From positions 1 through 55,933 of the IMG/VR virus record IMGVR_UViG_3300044641_003944: 55,933 bases of DNA; one strand, 5' to 3'. The translations under genes and the position numbers were made by a program. Below, piece after piece: positions 1 to 11,315 of this stretch (its first letter is position 1; each line of letters opens with the position of its first letter). The DNA comes from a virus. The notes under the pieces are model-generated. The model made no database searches, was not told the origin of the DNA, and saw only the letters and a program-made list of their open reading frames with translations.

Positions 1-3000
1 ACACCAACTACACAAAATATTGAAGAAGTACAATCTGATTTTAAATTGGTATCTGCTATTGTAGAAAATGGTACATCTGATTTTCCAACTCTTTTAGCAA
101 GAAGTTCTAACAAAGGATATGGATTTGAATCTCCTTATAATATTTTAGGAGCTGAACAAATTACATCATCAATAGCATCGGCATCTGCTGAAATTTTAAC
201 TGATATAAGTGAATCGTTTGGAGCTATATTAAGTATATTTGCAAATGGTACTGGTTCTTTTAACTTTGTATCAAATACAAAAAATGCTATTAAAGCAACT
301 CAATTAGAACCAACTGCAATTGGTATGTCTGTTTCAAATAGTATTACTGCTAGTGTTAGTTCATCATTTGAAACGGTAATATCAATTATATCTTCTGGAT
401 TAACAGCAGTTCCAAAAGTAACTTCATCAAACGAAGCCGCTATAAAAGTTTCTGGTGTAGAACAATTTACAACTGGATTATCATCATCTTTACAAACAAC
501 CAATAGTGTAAGTGCAAGTTTTAGCATAATTTATAATATTTTGGATAAAGGAACTGGTAGTGTAATATTACCAATACCTCAAAATCATCAAAAAAATTAT
601 ACAATAACTAATAATAATAGTTCATCGTATCAATGGCAAGGTGTGGGTTCTAATCCAACAATAACACTATATAGAGGTGAAACTTATAAATTTTATGTAA
701 GTGCATCTAGTGTATTTGGTGGTATCAACTATCCATTTTTTATTAGAACAAAACCTGTTAGTGGGATTAGTGAACAATTTGATTATGATAAGGGAGTGGT
801 AAATAATGGGGATAGTGTTGGTAATATAACATTTACTGTACCATACGATGCTCCTAATGAATTATATTATGTTGCACAAAATACTGATAATATGGCTGGA
901 AAATTCCATATTATTAATAATTCAGCAACTCCATTTGATTTAATATCAAATACATTAACATACCCACAAACAATAAGCGGTAGTACAGAATCAACATCTA
1001 ATATAGATAAGTTAAATGCTTACGAACTTCTTATTGGAAATAAATCTTTTATTGAAGAAGAAACAATTCAGTTTGTATCATCTTCTTGGTCTGATTTTGA
1101 ATATGTTGAATCAACTTGTCGTAGAGATATTGGATTCTTAATAGACGCAGTAGCTAATGACCTTATATATGGGGGAAACAATAATAGTATTACCGCTGGT
1201 AGGTTTTATTATGAATACCCATCAACAGCAACTACAACACAAAAAGACCCAACCAAAACTGCAGTTAAGTATGCAGCTGGTATGGTTCAAAAAATATTAA
1301 AAGGTGTAACTTTTGTTGAACCAAATAATGAAAGAGATGCCGTAGCAACTGCTATACAGGCAAATAGAGAATTTATACAAACTGAAACAATAACTTTCCT
1401 TTCATCATCTTGGAGTAACTTCTATTATAATGAAGCTAAGTGTAAGAGAGATGTGGGATATATTTTAGATGCGGTAGCAACTGATGCTAGATATGGTGGT
1501 AACGAAAGGTCTGTACAAGCAGGTCAATTCTATTACTTATATCCATCATTAGCAGTTGTTGATGGTGATGGTGATTCTGAAGGTCAATTAGGACAAACTT
1601 TAGATGGTGTACGTTTTGCAGCTGGTAATACTAATAATATAGTAGCTGGAATTACACACCAAACTGCATCATTGAATGTTAGAGAATCATATAGATTATT
1701 AAGAGAAAACAAAGAATTAATTCAAAACGAAACAATTCAGTTTATCAATGTAGCATATCCTCAATTAAAATATAACCAAGACAAATGTAAGAGAGATGTT
1801 GGTTATATAATTGATGCAATATCAACTGATTTATTATATGGTGGTATAGAAAGAAGTGTAACGGCTGGTAAATATTATTATGAATATCCATCGCAAGCTA
1901 CAAAAACTCAAAAAGTAGAAACTTCTGGTGGTATAAGATACGCTAAAATTATTTCTGACTTTATTGTTCAAAATATTGTTTTAGAAACTCCACGTATTAT
2001 TACTAATGATGAAAAATTAATTAAAGTAGTAAGTGGTAGTAGCAATATTACATCTTCATTTAGTGGTACTATTAATGAGCAAAATTCTATTAGTAGTTCA
2101 TTTGCTATTATTGAAGGAATTATAAAAAGAGGAACAGCAGCAGTACCATCCATATTAGCACAAAATAGTGATTTGAATTGGAGTGTTGGTCTTCCATTGA
2201 GCGTTACGGGTCAAACACAAATAACCAATTCATTTGTATCACCTACTGAAGTAGAAAAATTAGGAAATGGGTTTGATGTGGTAACATCTATACTTCAAAA
2301 CAATGGAGCTGAGCCTGTATTAACATCATCGGTAGAAGGACAAATTAAAGTAACAAATAATGAACAAATAACAGGTTCATTATCAAACTCATATACATCA
2401 TCAATATCAGCATCATTTGGATATGTTGTTGAAATTATAAGTGGTGGGTTATCAAAGTTAGACACAATCGTTTCTAATGCATCGGCAAGTATTAAAGTAA
2501 CAACAACTCCTCAATGGACAAGTGGTGTGGTTGGTACAAATTCACAAACAGCAAGCATTAGTTCTTCATTTGGAAGTATCATAAATGTAATTGTTAGTGG
2601 AACGGCAGCATTACCAACTTTAGTACAAAATACTAATACAAATAGAAAAGTAACTTCAACACCACAATTTATATCAGCATCTTATAGTGGTAGTTTGGAG
2701 GATATAGCATTTGTATCGCAATCTATTTCTAAAGTAACTCAAATAGTTGAAACCGGAAATGTAGACCTTTTTGCAAAAACAAATTATTCAGCAACTATTG
2801 CTGCTAGAGTTGGGGTGTATGAAATATTAAAACAAAACATTCCATTTATACAAAACGAAACAATTGCATATCTAAGTTCGTCTTGGGCTGGATTCCAATA
2901 TGATGAAGTTAAGTGTAAGAGAGATATTGGATTGATTGTTAGTGGAGCAGCTGAAGACCTTTTATTTGGTGCTAATTCCGCATCTATTGTAAACGGACAA

Positions 3001-6000
3001 TTCTATTATGAGTTCCCATCATTAGCAACTATTGGAAATGATGGTGACACTGGTGGGCAATTAAATCAAACTTTAGATGGTATTAACTATGCTAGTAGAT
3101 TAGCACAAAAAGTAATTACACAAGGTATAACGTTCAGTTTACCATCAACAGAAGTATCCGCATCAAACGCTTTATTATTCAATAACAAAGAGTTTATACA
3201 AAATGAAACTATTGCATATCTATCTTCTTCTTGGAGTGGATTTGATTATAACGAAACAACTTGTAAAAGAGATGTTGGTTATATTATTGATGCGGTAAGA
3301 ACTGATTTGGTATATGGTGGAAATGAAAGAAGTAGACAAGCTGGTTTATATTATTTCCTATATCCATCACAAGCTACTGGTTCACAATTATTGCAAACAA
3401 CCGATGGTATCAAATATGCATCACAAATCTCACAAAAGATAATTAGTGGTTCTATATTCCAATCTGCTGATTCTGATAAATTGGAAGTAAGTAGATTGAT
3501 GAGATTGAACAAAGGACTTATTGCTGATGAGGTTGTTGAGTATGTATCATCTTCTTGGAGCCAGGTTTCATATAATGAAGCTAAGTGTAAGAGAGATGTT
3601 GGATATATTATTGACGCAGTAAGAACTGATTTAGTTTATGGTGGTAATGAAAGAACATCTAATGCAGGTGAATTTTATTATCGATTCCCATCATCAGCAA
3701 CCGTTGGAGGAGAACCATCGGCAACTCAGCAATTAGACCCAACTGTAACTGGAGTTGAATATGCAAATCGTTTAGCACAAAATATAGTTCAAAATAAAGT
3801 ATTAGTTAATCCATCTACGGAAGTATTAGCAGCGGCTCAATTAGTAAGAACCAATAGAACATTCTTACAACAAAACGTAATACAATTTATTTCTCAAAAC
3901 TATCCTAATTTAGATTACATAGTTTCCAAATGCTTCAGAGATGTTGGATTCATTACTGATGGGGCTGTAACTGATTTGGTATATGGTGGAAACGAAAGAA
4001 GTATAAACTCTGGAAGATTCTACTTTAAGTTTGCTAGTAAAGCAACTGGTGACCAATTAGTTGAAACTGTAGCTGGTATTAACTTTGCTAAAGATTTGGC
4101 TAAGTTAGTAGCAATTGGTGGAAAGGCTGTTGAAGATGGATATGATAATGTTTCTAAAATAATAGCAAGCGGAAGTTCATCAGCTCCTACGTTGATAACA
4201 AATACTGAAAATGCAATTAGAAAAACAGTTGAGCAACAATTCACATCAAGTCAAAGTGTTCAATCATCTGATAGGCAATTAGTATCTGCATCATTTGCAA
4301 ATGTAATTACTATAATTTCAAATGGTACTGGTTCTATACCAACAATTGTAGAAAGTTCTAATAGAGGTATATTAGTAACAAGTGGTTCATATCAAATAAC
4401 ATCATCAATAACTCCATCTACAATTGATATTAATAAAGTTGTAAGTGGATTTGATATTGTAACTAATATAATTGAAAATGGTACGGGTTCATTACCTACA
4501 TTGGTTAAGAATACTCAAAATAATATTAAGAGAACTGATTCAATTCAATTCACTTCAACTGCATCAATTTCTAATACTATTATTTCAAGCTCTAATACGG
4601 CATTTGATAATGTATTATTAATTGTATCTGAAGGAACTGGTTCAACACCACAATTGATTAAGAACACTACCAATTTAGTTAAGGTAACAAACTCTACACA
4701 ATATATTGGACCGGCTGCAGTTTCTGCATCTAAAGTTAATAGTATTACTGGAAGTTTTGATACTATTATAAGAATATTGGAAAATGGATTGGGTAGTTCT
4801 CCTGTAATTTTAAACAATAATAATGCAAATATAAAAGTTACGGGTACTACTAACTATGTATCATCATCATACAATGGTACACAAACACAAGCATCATTTA
4901 TATCAGCATCTATTTCGATAGTTACTAATATAATTGCAAATGGAAGTGGCAGTTTACCAACTATAACTCTCTATACATCATCATTATCATCATCCGCTGT
5001 TTTAGATGCGTATAACATATTAAAGAATCATATACCATTTATTCAGGATGAAACTATTGCTTACTTAAGTTCTTCTTGGAGTACGGCATCTTATGATGAA
5101 CAAAAATGTAGACGTGATGTTGGATTGATTATAAGCGGTGCAGCTGAAGACCTTTTATGGAATTCTAATTCATCATCAATAGTGAATGGTAAGTTCTACT
5201 ATGAGTATCCATCACAAGCACAGGGTGCACAATTGAATCAAACATTAGATGGTGTAATTTACGCAAGTAGATTGGCACAAAAAATAGTATTGAATACACA
5301 ATTTGCTTTACCAACATCTCAATCCAATTTGGCTTATGATTTGTTAGTACAAAACAAGCAACTTATTCAAAATGAAACTATTGCTTACATTAGTTCTTCT
5401 TGGAGTACACATCAATATAATGAGATAACTTGTAAAAGAGATGTAGGATATATTTTAGATGCGGTGGCAACTGATATTAAGTGGGGTGGTAACGAAAGAA
5501 GTGTAAAAGCTGGGCAATTCTACTACCTATACCCATCTGCAGCAACTGGTTCTCAAATAGAAGAAACTGTAACTGGTATAACTTACGCAAAGAATCTATC
5601 TGATAGAATCCTAAGACGATTAATATTACAATCAGTTTCTCAAAATAAATTACAAGCTAAGCAACTTATTTTCAATAACAAAGAATTTATACAAAACGAA
5701 GTTATTGAGTATGTATCAGCTAGTTGGAACGGATTCCTATACAATGAAGATACTTGTAAGAGAGATGTAGGATTCATTTTAGATGCAGTGGTAACTGATG
5801 TGGTCTATGGTGGAAATGAGAGAGCCTTAGAAGCTGGAAGATATTATTACCTATATCCATCTGAAGCAACTACAACTCAATTAGGTCCAACCCTGAGCGG
5901 TATTAGACATGCAAAGGGAATGGTTGAAGAAGTATTGAATAATTCAGTATTTGTAACCGCATCTAATTCAGCACAAACGGCTTACAATTTATTATTAGAC

Positions 6001-9000
6001 AACAAACAATTAATACAAAACGAAACAATCGCATTTGTAAGTTCTTCTTGGAGTATGTTCAATTACAACGAAGCAAGTTGTAGTAGAGATACTGGATACA
6101 TTGTAGATGCAGTAGCAACTGATATTCTTTATGGTGGAAACGAAAGAGTAAGAGAAGCGGGTGAGTATTATTACTTATATCCATCGTTGGCAACGGTTGA
6201 TGGTGATGGAGATGCGGCTGGGCAATTAGGACAAACTTTAGATGGTGTAAACTACGCTAAAGGAATTTCTAAAAAGATAGTATCAAACATCCTATTACAA
6301 TCAGCAAGTATTTCACAATTAGCAGGTTGGAATGTATTAAGACAAAATAAACCATTGATTCAAAAAGAAACTATTGCTTATTTAAGTTCATCTTGGACTG
6401 GAGTTGATGGTTTCTATTATAACGAAGCAAGTTGTAGTAGAGATGTTGCTTACATCATTGATAATGTAGCAACTGATTTATTATATGGTGGAAACGAAAG
6501 AAGTTCTAAAGCTGGAGAATACTATTTCTTATATCCTTCAAAAGCAACGGTTGGTGGAGTACCATCGATTAATGCACAATTGGAACAAACTGTACAAGGT
6601 ATTAGATTTGCAGCAGGAACTGCACAAAATGTGTTATCAAATACATTATTAGAACAACCTACGCAATTCGTATCATCTTCAGTAAGTTTATTGAGAAGTA
6701 ATAGAGGATTTATCCAAAATGAAACTATACAATATATAGATGCATTCTTCCCTAGCTTAGTTTACAATAGAGAAAAATGTAGAAGGGATGTTGGATACAT
6801 TATTGATAACGTATCTACTGATTTATGGTATGGTGGAAATGAGAGAAGTATTATAGCTGGTGATTACTATTATCGTTACCCATCTTTAGCAACTAAGCAA
6901 GAGCAAGTAAGAGAAACTGTAGCTGGTGTTGAATACGCAAAAGCAGTATCAAAAGCAATTGTACAAAATGTATTATTACAAACTCCATCTTTGGTTTCAA
7001 ATACTGATGGTAATATTAAAGTAGGTAATGTAGCACAAATAACATCATCGTTATCAGCTACAAATACTCAAATATCAAATATTAGTTCATCTTTCTCAAC
7101 CGTAACAAAAATTATTGAAGGTGGTTTGGGTGTGTTACCAACTATTGTTTCTAATAACGAAGGTTTAATAAAAGTAACAAACGAAACACAAATAACATCA
7201 TCAATATCAGCATCATCTGCTGAAGTTGGTGTTGTAACAGCATCATTTGGATTGATTAGAGATATAATCTATTGGGGTTCTGCTTCATTACCGGATTCAT
7301 TAGCTAATAACTTCCAATATGGATTTAATAATAGTGTACCAACATTATTGCGTATTTCTTCATTCACTCAAACATTAGGAAGTGGTGAATATAATGCACA
7401 AACTTCAAGCGTAAGTTCTTCATTTGGTAATGTGATTAATGTTATCAACAACGGAACGGCTTCATTACCAACATTAGAAGCTAATACATCGGCAAGTGTA
7501 AGTGTAAGTGGTATTACTACATTCAAATCAACAACATCTGGTTCTGAATATCAAAAAAGTAGAATTGGAAACTTATTTGGTGTTGTTATGAATATAGTTG
7601 AGAGTGGTAAAAGTTCTATACCTGTATTATTATCAAATACATCAGCTAGTATTAAAGTAACAAATACTCCACAAATTATTAGTGGTAGTGGTAGTGATAG
7701 ATTGCAAGCAAGATTAGTATCATCATCATTTGGTATTGTAATAGATTCATTATTAAATAATGGTACTAGCTCAATTGCTTATGTTGGACCAACTGGAATT
7801 AATACAAATGCAAAAATAACATCTGCATATAATTTGTTATTAAATAACCAACAAATGATTATAGATGAAACTATAACTTATATGAGTTCGTCTTGGAGTG
7901 GATTTAATTACACTCAATCATTATGTGAAAGAGATTTAGGATTGATTATTAGTGGAGCAGCATTTGATTTATTGTGGGGTGGTAATTCGGCATCATTAGT
8001 AAATGGTAAATATTACTTTGAATCAGCATCACAAGCTACTGGTTCACAATTAGACCAAACAATTACAGCAATTAGATATGCTGGTGGAATTATTGAAAAG
8101 GTTGTTAGAAATACACCATTGGTACATATTTCAGCATCATTACAAACATCAGCATCTTATACATCATTAATTAAGAACAAAGGATTCATACAATCTGAAT
8201 CAATTGCTTATGTGAGTTCTTCTTGGGAAGGATTTATGTATGATGAAATTAAATGTGCTAGAGATATTGGTTATATTGTAGATGCGGTAGCAACCGATTT
8301 ACTATATGGTGGAAATGAGAGAAGTATTGTAGCTGGAAGATATTATTATGACTTCCCATCACAAGCTACTTCAACTCAATTAGAACCTACATTGACTGGT
8401 GTAAGATACGCTAAAGGAACGGCAATGAATGTTGTTGTTAATAAACAATTCTTCTCACCAAACTCAAATAACCAAACTGCTTATAACTTAATCAAAGATA
8501 ATAAGGAGTTCATTCAGGAAGAAACTGTAGCATTTGTAAACGCTAAATACCCTGAATTGGATTACATCGAATCTAAGTGTAGGAGAGATGTAGGATTTAT
8601 TGTAGATGCGGTAGCAACTGACCTTCTTTATGGTGGAAATGAAAGAAGTAACAAAGCTGGTGAGTTCTATTACTTATATCCATCTTTAGCAACTGAAAAT
8701 GAGCAAGTAGTTGAAACAACAACTGCGGTTGATTATGCTAGAAGATTAACACAAAATATTATTAATAGTGTAGTAATACCTACACCACAAATAATATCTA
8801 ATACTCAAAATAGTATTAAGGTAACAAATACACCTCAATATTTGAGTTCATCATTTAGTGGTAGTGTATATGAAGCATCATTGGTATCAGCATCAATTTC
8901 AATTGTAACAAATATTGTAGCAAATGGTATTGGTGTAGCAGGAAGTCCTGTAAATTATACAACACCATCAACTGCATCAAACGTTTGGTACGCTTACAAC

Positions 9001-11289
9001 TTATTAAAAGAGAATATCGGATTCATCCAAAACGAAACTATTGCATACATTAGTTCTTCTTGGAGTACGGCATCTTATGATGAGGCTAAATGTAAGAGAG
9101 ATGTTGGTTTAATTATTAGTGGTGCGGCTGAAGATATGTTATTTGGTGTAGATTCTGCATCGATTGTAAATGGTAAGTTCTATTTCGAATCAGCATCACA
9201 AGCAACTGGTGACCAATTAAATTATACATTGGATGGATTGTTTTACGCAAGTAGATTAGCACAAAAAGTGGTTAGAAACGTAGAATTTGTGACAGCATCT
9301 TTATTAGTATCTGCATCTTACGCATTGATGAGAAATAATAAATTATTTATCCAATCGGAATCCGTAGAATATGTTGATTCTTCTTGGGTTGGATTGGATT
9401 ATAATAAAGAAAAGTGTAGAAGGGATGTTGGTCATTTAATTGATGCAGTTTCAACTGACCTTTTATATGGTGGAAACGAAAGAAGTGCGATAGCTGGGGA
9501 ATACTATTTCAAATACCCATCAGAAGCTACAACGGGTTCTCAATTAGACCCAACGGTAGATGCTATTGATTACGCAAGTGGTTTAGCAACTAAAGTAATT
9601 CAAAGTTTAACATTTGTAACCGCTTCTCAAATAGTATCGGCATCGGTTGGATTGTTGAGAGGAAATAGAAACTTCATACAGGAAGAAACAATGGCATACT
9701 TAACTGCTAGTTGGAGTACTTTTGATTATGATAAAGTAAAATGTAGAAGGGATGTTGGATACATCATTGATGGTGTAGCAACTGATTTACTATATGGTGG
9801 AAACGAAAGAAGTGTAATGAGTGGTGAGTTCTATTATAGATACCCATCAAAGGCAATACTATTGGGTGATGGTGATGGAGCTGGACAATTAAAACAAACT
9901 GTTGATGGTATAAACTACGCAAGTAGAGTAGCACAAAAAGTTGTTAAGAATATTGAATTCATAACCGCATCATTACAAGCTTCAGCATCATTTGATTTAT
10001 TGAGAAAAAATAAATCATTTATAGCAGCGGAAACAATAGCTTATGTATCTTCATCTTGGAGTACTGTTTATTATAATCAAGCTTCTTGTTCTCGTGATGT
10101 TGGATACCTAATAGATGCAGCAGCAACTGATGTACTTTATGGTGGTAAAGAAAGAAGCGTAATAGCAGGAAACTTCTATTATCTATTCCCATCTAAAGCA
10201 ACAAATGCTGGAGTACCTTCTGAACAAAATCAATTAGACCCTACAATTACTGGTGTACGATATGCTGGAAGATTGGCAACTAAAGTTGTAGTAAATCCAA
10301 AATTTGTAGAAGCTTCTGGTTCTGCAATTGGTGGTAGTAAGTTACTACAATTAAATAAATCTTTAATTCAAAAAGAAACTATAACATTCTTAAGTTCTTC
10401 TTGGAGTACTTTACAATACAACGAAGCAAGTTGTTCTCGTGACGTAGGATTTATTATAGATGCGGTTAGAACTGACTTAGTTTATGGTGGTAATGAAAGA
10501 AGTATTGAAGCAGGTTCATACTACTACAAAATTCCTTCGGTAGCAATTAAAGAATCTTATACTGATAACGGTGGTGTTGGACAGAAAAAACAAACTGTTG
10601 ATGGTGTAAACTACGCAGGAGGTATATCTGAAAAGATTGTAGCACAAAAACAATTGTTAAGACCTGGTACCAAACGAATTGAAGCTACTAATAGATTAAG
10701 AGGAGCTAAAGAGGAATTAAAACAAAGAGCAATTGGATACACAAACGGAGCATTCCCTTACTTAGTTTATAACGAAGCAAGTTGTTCTCGTGATACCGGA
10801 TTAATTGTGGATGCTTGTTGTACTGATTTATTCTATGGTGGAAACGAAAGAGCAATCGCAGCAGCATCATCATATTATACAGGACAATACGGAAATGCAG
10901 ATGAGGTAATATTTAAACAAAGACTAGAAACTCTTGAAACTAATAGATATTTAAGAACTAGAGCAGAGTTTATAGCAGCTGGAGCACCTGTTGAATCATT
11001 TGGTTCTCTAATTGTGGCAACTGGTATTGACTACTCTTATAATGGTAGTGGTGTGACATTTAAAGCACTTCCTCCAAATCAGGGTGGTAGTGGTGTTGCT
11101 AATCCAGCATTTGAAATTACCGAATTGGGTGGTGGTAGAATCTTCTTTACCTCTGGTAACCAAGATGGTGACTTTAGAATTGGTACTGGTTTAAGTATTA
11201 ATCAGGCAACTGGTACTCTTGTGGGTAGAACATTTAGTAAATCTCTATTCTCATTAGTAACTCCGTTCTCATTGGCACTACAAATATAA
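1..11289 (+). CDS. Giant repeat virion protein (probable tail fibre), 5' end missing
   Basis: The frame is open through the left edge, so the true start lies outside; 3762 codons are visible. Two module families are seen. One is a short beta-type unit with an SSSF...II.NGTGSLPTLV.NT pattern. The other is a unit of about 90 residues carrying C.RDVGYIIDAVATDLLYGGNERS, then an aromatic strand (FYYLYPS) and a helix ending LAQKIV; I count 22 copies in five blocks. A cupredoxin-like domain lies at nt 590-930 with its copper ligands lost. The C-terminus (about 10920-11289) is a non-repeated domain ending GTLVGRTFSKSLFSLVTPF, a pattern I recall from T4-like cyanophage structural proteins. Proteins of this size and repetitiveness next to fibre genes are usually tail fibres or baseplate appendages; that role is inferred. 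No signal peptide or enzyme motif is seen. Confidence 0.75.
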   Translation, partial: TPTTQNIEEVQSDFKLVSAIVENGTSDFPTLLARSSNKGYGFESPYNILGAEQITSSIASASAEILTDISESFGAILSIFANGTGSFNFVSNTKNAIKATQLEPTAIGMSVSNSITASVSSSFETVISIISSGLTAVPKVTSSNEAAIKVSGVEQFTTGLSSSLQTTNSVSASFSIIYNILDKGTGSVILPIPQNHQKNYTITNNNSSSYQWQGVGSNPTITLYRGETYKFYVSASSVFGGINYPFFIRTKPVSGISEQFDYDKGVVNNGDSVGNITFTVPYDAPNELYYVAQNTDNMAGKFHIINNSATPFDLISNTLTYPQTISGSTESTSNIDKLNAYELLIGNKSFIEEETIQFVSSSWSDFEYVESTCRRDIGFLIDAVANDLIYGGNNNSITAGRFYYEYPSTATTTQKDPTKTAVKYAAGMVQKILKGVTFVEPNNERDAVATAIQANREFIQTETITFLSSSWSNFYYNEAKCKRDVGYILDAVATDARYGGNERSVQAGQFYYLYPSLAVVDGDGDSEGQLGQTLDGVRFAAGNTNNIVAGITHQTASLNVRESYRLLRENKELIQNETIQFINVAYPQLKYNQDKCKRDVGYIIDAISTDLLYGGIERSVTAGKYYYEYPSQATKTQKVETSGGIRYAKIISDFIVQNIVLETPRIITNDEKLIKVVSGSSNITSSFSGTINEQNSISSSFAIIEGIIKRGTAAVPSILAQNSDLNWSVGLPLSVTGQTQITNSFVSPTEVEKLGNGFDVVTSILQNNGAEPVLTSSVEGQIKVTNNEQITGSLSNSYTSSISASFGYVVEIISGGLSKLDTIVSNASASIKVTTTPQWTSGVVGTNSQTASISSSFGSIINVIVSGTAALPTLVQNTNTNRKVTSTPQFISASYSGSLEDIAFVSQSISKVTQIVETGNVDLFAKTNYSATIAARVGVYEILKQNIPFIQNETIAYLSSSWAGFQYDEVKCKRDIGLIVSGAAEDLLFGANSASIVNGQFYYEFPSLATIGNDGDTGGQLNQTLDGINYASRLAQKVITQGITFSLPSTEVSASNALLFNNKEFIQNETIAYLSSSWSGFDYNETTCKRDVGYIIDAVRTDLVYGGNERSRQAGLYYFLYPSQATGSQLLQTTDGIKYASQISQKIISGSIFQSADSDKLEVSRLMRLNKGLIADEVVEYVSSSWSQVSYNEAKCKRDVGYIIDAVRTDLVYGGNERTSNAGEFYYRFPSSATVGGEPSATQQLDPTVTGVEYANRLAQNIVQNKVLVNPSTEVLAAAQLVRTNRTFLQQNVIQFISQNYPNLDYIVSKCFRDVGFITDGAVTDLVYGGNERSINSGRFYFKFASKATGDQLVETVAGINFAKDLAKLVAIGGKAVEDGYDNVSKIIASGSSSAPTLITNTENAIRKTVEQQFTSSQSVQSSDRQLVSASFANVITIISNGTGSIPTIVESSNRGILVTSGSYQITSSITPSTIDINKVVSGFDIVTNIIENGTGSLPTLVKNTQNNIKRTDSIQFTSTASISNTIISSSNTAFDNVLLIVSEGTGSTPQLIKNTTNLVKVTNSTQYIGPAAVSASKVNSITGSFDTIIRILENGLGSSPVILNNNNANIKVTGTTNYVSSSYNGTQTQASFISASISIVTNIIANGSGSLPTITLYTSSLSSSAVLDAYNILKNHIPFIQDETIAYLSSSWSTASYDEQKCRRDVGLIISGAAEDLLWNSNSSSIVNGKFYYEYPSQAQGAQLNQTLDGVIYASRLAQKIVLNTQFALPTSQSNLAYDLLVQNKQLIQNETIAYISSSWSTHQYNEITCKRDVGYILDAVATDIKWGGNERSVKAGQFYYLYPSAATGSQIEETVTGITYAKNLSDRILRRLILQSVSQNKLQAKQLIFNNKEFIQNEVIEYVSASWNGFLYNEDTCKRDVGFILDAVVTDVVYGGNERALEAGRYYYLYPSEATTTQLGPTLSGIRHAKGMVEEVLNNSVFVTASNSAQTAYNLLLDNKQLIQNETIAFVSSSWSMFNYNEASCSRDTGYIVDAVATDILYGGNERVREAGEYYYLYPSLATVDGDGDAAGQLGQTLDGVNYAKGISKKIVSNILLQSASISQLAGWNVLRQNKPLIQKETIAYLSSSWTGVDGFYYNEASCSRDVAYIIDNVATDLLYGGNERSSKAGEYYFLYPSKATVGGVPSINAQLEQTVQGIRFAAGTAQNVLSNTLLEQPTQFVSSSVSLLRSNRGFIQNETIQYIDAFFPSLVYNREKCRRDVGYIIDNVSTDLWYGGNERSIIAGDYYYRYPSLATKQEQVRETVAGVEYAKAVSKAIVQNVLLQTPSLVSNTDGNIKVGNVAQITSSLSATNTQISNISSSFSTVTKIIEGGLGVLPTIVSNNEGLIKVTNETQITSSISASSAEVGVVTASFGLIRDIIYWGSASLPDSLANNFQYGFNNSVPTLLRISSFTQTLGSGEYNAQTSSVSSSFGNVINVINNGTASLPTLEANTSASVSVSGITTFKSTTSGSEYQKSRIGNLFGVVMNIVESGKSSIPVLLSNTSASIKVTNTPQIISGSGSDRLQARLVSSSFGIVIDSLLNNGTSSIAYVGPTGINTNAKITSAYNLLLNNQQMIIDETITYMSSSWSGFNYTQSLCERDLGLIISGAAFDLLWGGNSASLVNGKYYFESASQATGSQLDQTITAIRYAGGIIEKVVRNTPLVHISASLQTSASYTSLIKNKGFIQSESIAYVSSSWEGFMYDEIKCARDIGYIVDAVATDLLYGGNERSIVAGRYYYDFPSQATSTQLEPTLTGVRYAKGTAMNVVVNKQFFSPNSNNQTAYNLIKDNKEFIQEETVAFVNAKYPELDYIESKCRRDVGFIVDAVATDLLYGGNERSNKAGEFYYLYPSLATENEQVVETTTAVDYARRLTQNIINSVVIPTPQIISNTQNSIKVTNTPQYLSSSFSGSVYEASLVSASISIVTNIVANGIGVAGSPVNYTTPSTASNVWYAYNLLKENIGFIQNETIAYISSSWSTASYDEAKCKRDVGLIISGAAEDMLFGVDSASIVNGKFYFESASQATGDQLNYTLDGLFYASRLAQKVVRNVEFVTASLLVSASYALMRNNKLFIQSESVEYVDSSWVGLDYNKEKCRRDVGHLIDAVSTDLLYGGNERSAIAGEYYFKYPSEATTGSQLDPTVDAIDYASGLATKVIQSLTFVTASQIVSASVGLLRGNRNFIQEETMAYLTASWSTFDYDKVKCRRDVGYIIDGVATDLLYGGNERSVMSGEFYYRYPSKAILLGDGDGAGQLKQTVDGINYASRVAQKVVKNIEFITASLQASASFDLLRKNKSFIAAETIAYVSSSWSTVYYNQASCSRDVGYLIDAAATDVLYGGKERSVIAGNFYYLFPSKATNAGVPSEQNQLDPTITGVRYAGRLATKVVVNPKFVEASGSAIGGSKLLQLNKSLIQKETITFLSSSWSTLQYNEASCSRDVGFIIDAVRTDLVYGGNERSIEAGSYYYKIPSVAIKESYTDNGGVGQKKQTVDGVNYAGGISEKIVAQKQLLRPGTKRIEATNRLRGAKEELKQRAIGYTNGAFPYLVYNEASCSRDTGLIVDACCTDLFYGGNERAIAAASSYYTGQYGNADEVIFKQRLETLETNRYLRTRAEFIAAGAPVESFGSLIVATGIDYSYNGSGVTFKALPPNQGGSGVANPAFEITELGGGRIFFTSGNQDGDFRIGTGLSINQATGTLVGRTFSKSLFSLVTPFSLALQI
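1010..10920 (+). repeat. 22 Cys-Arg-Asp/YGGN modules in five blocks
   Basis: The protein-level repeats lie in blocks of 3, 4, 6, 3 and 6 units, at roughly nt 1010-1990, 2800-4130, 4990-6980, 7810-8780 and 8970-10920. Each unit has one Cys directly before a basic, Ser, Ala or other residue and RD, then a hydrophobic helix and a YGGNERS turn. The first unit of blocks 2-5 is a distinct subtype (GLI-SGAAEDLL, then SASIVNG instead of the NERS turn). Blocks are separated by the SSSF/NGTGSLPTL units. Confidence 0.85.
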
Positions 11290-11315
11290 AAAAAGAAAAT
11301 AAAAGATAAAATAAA

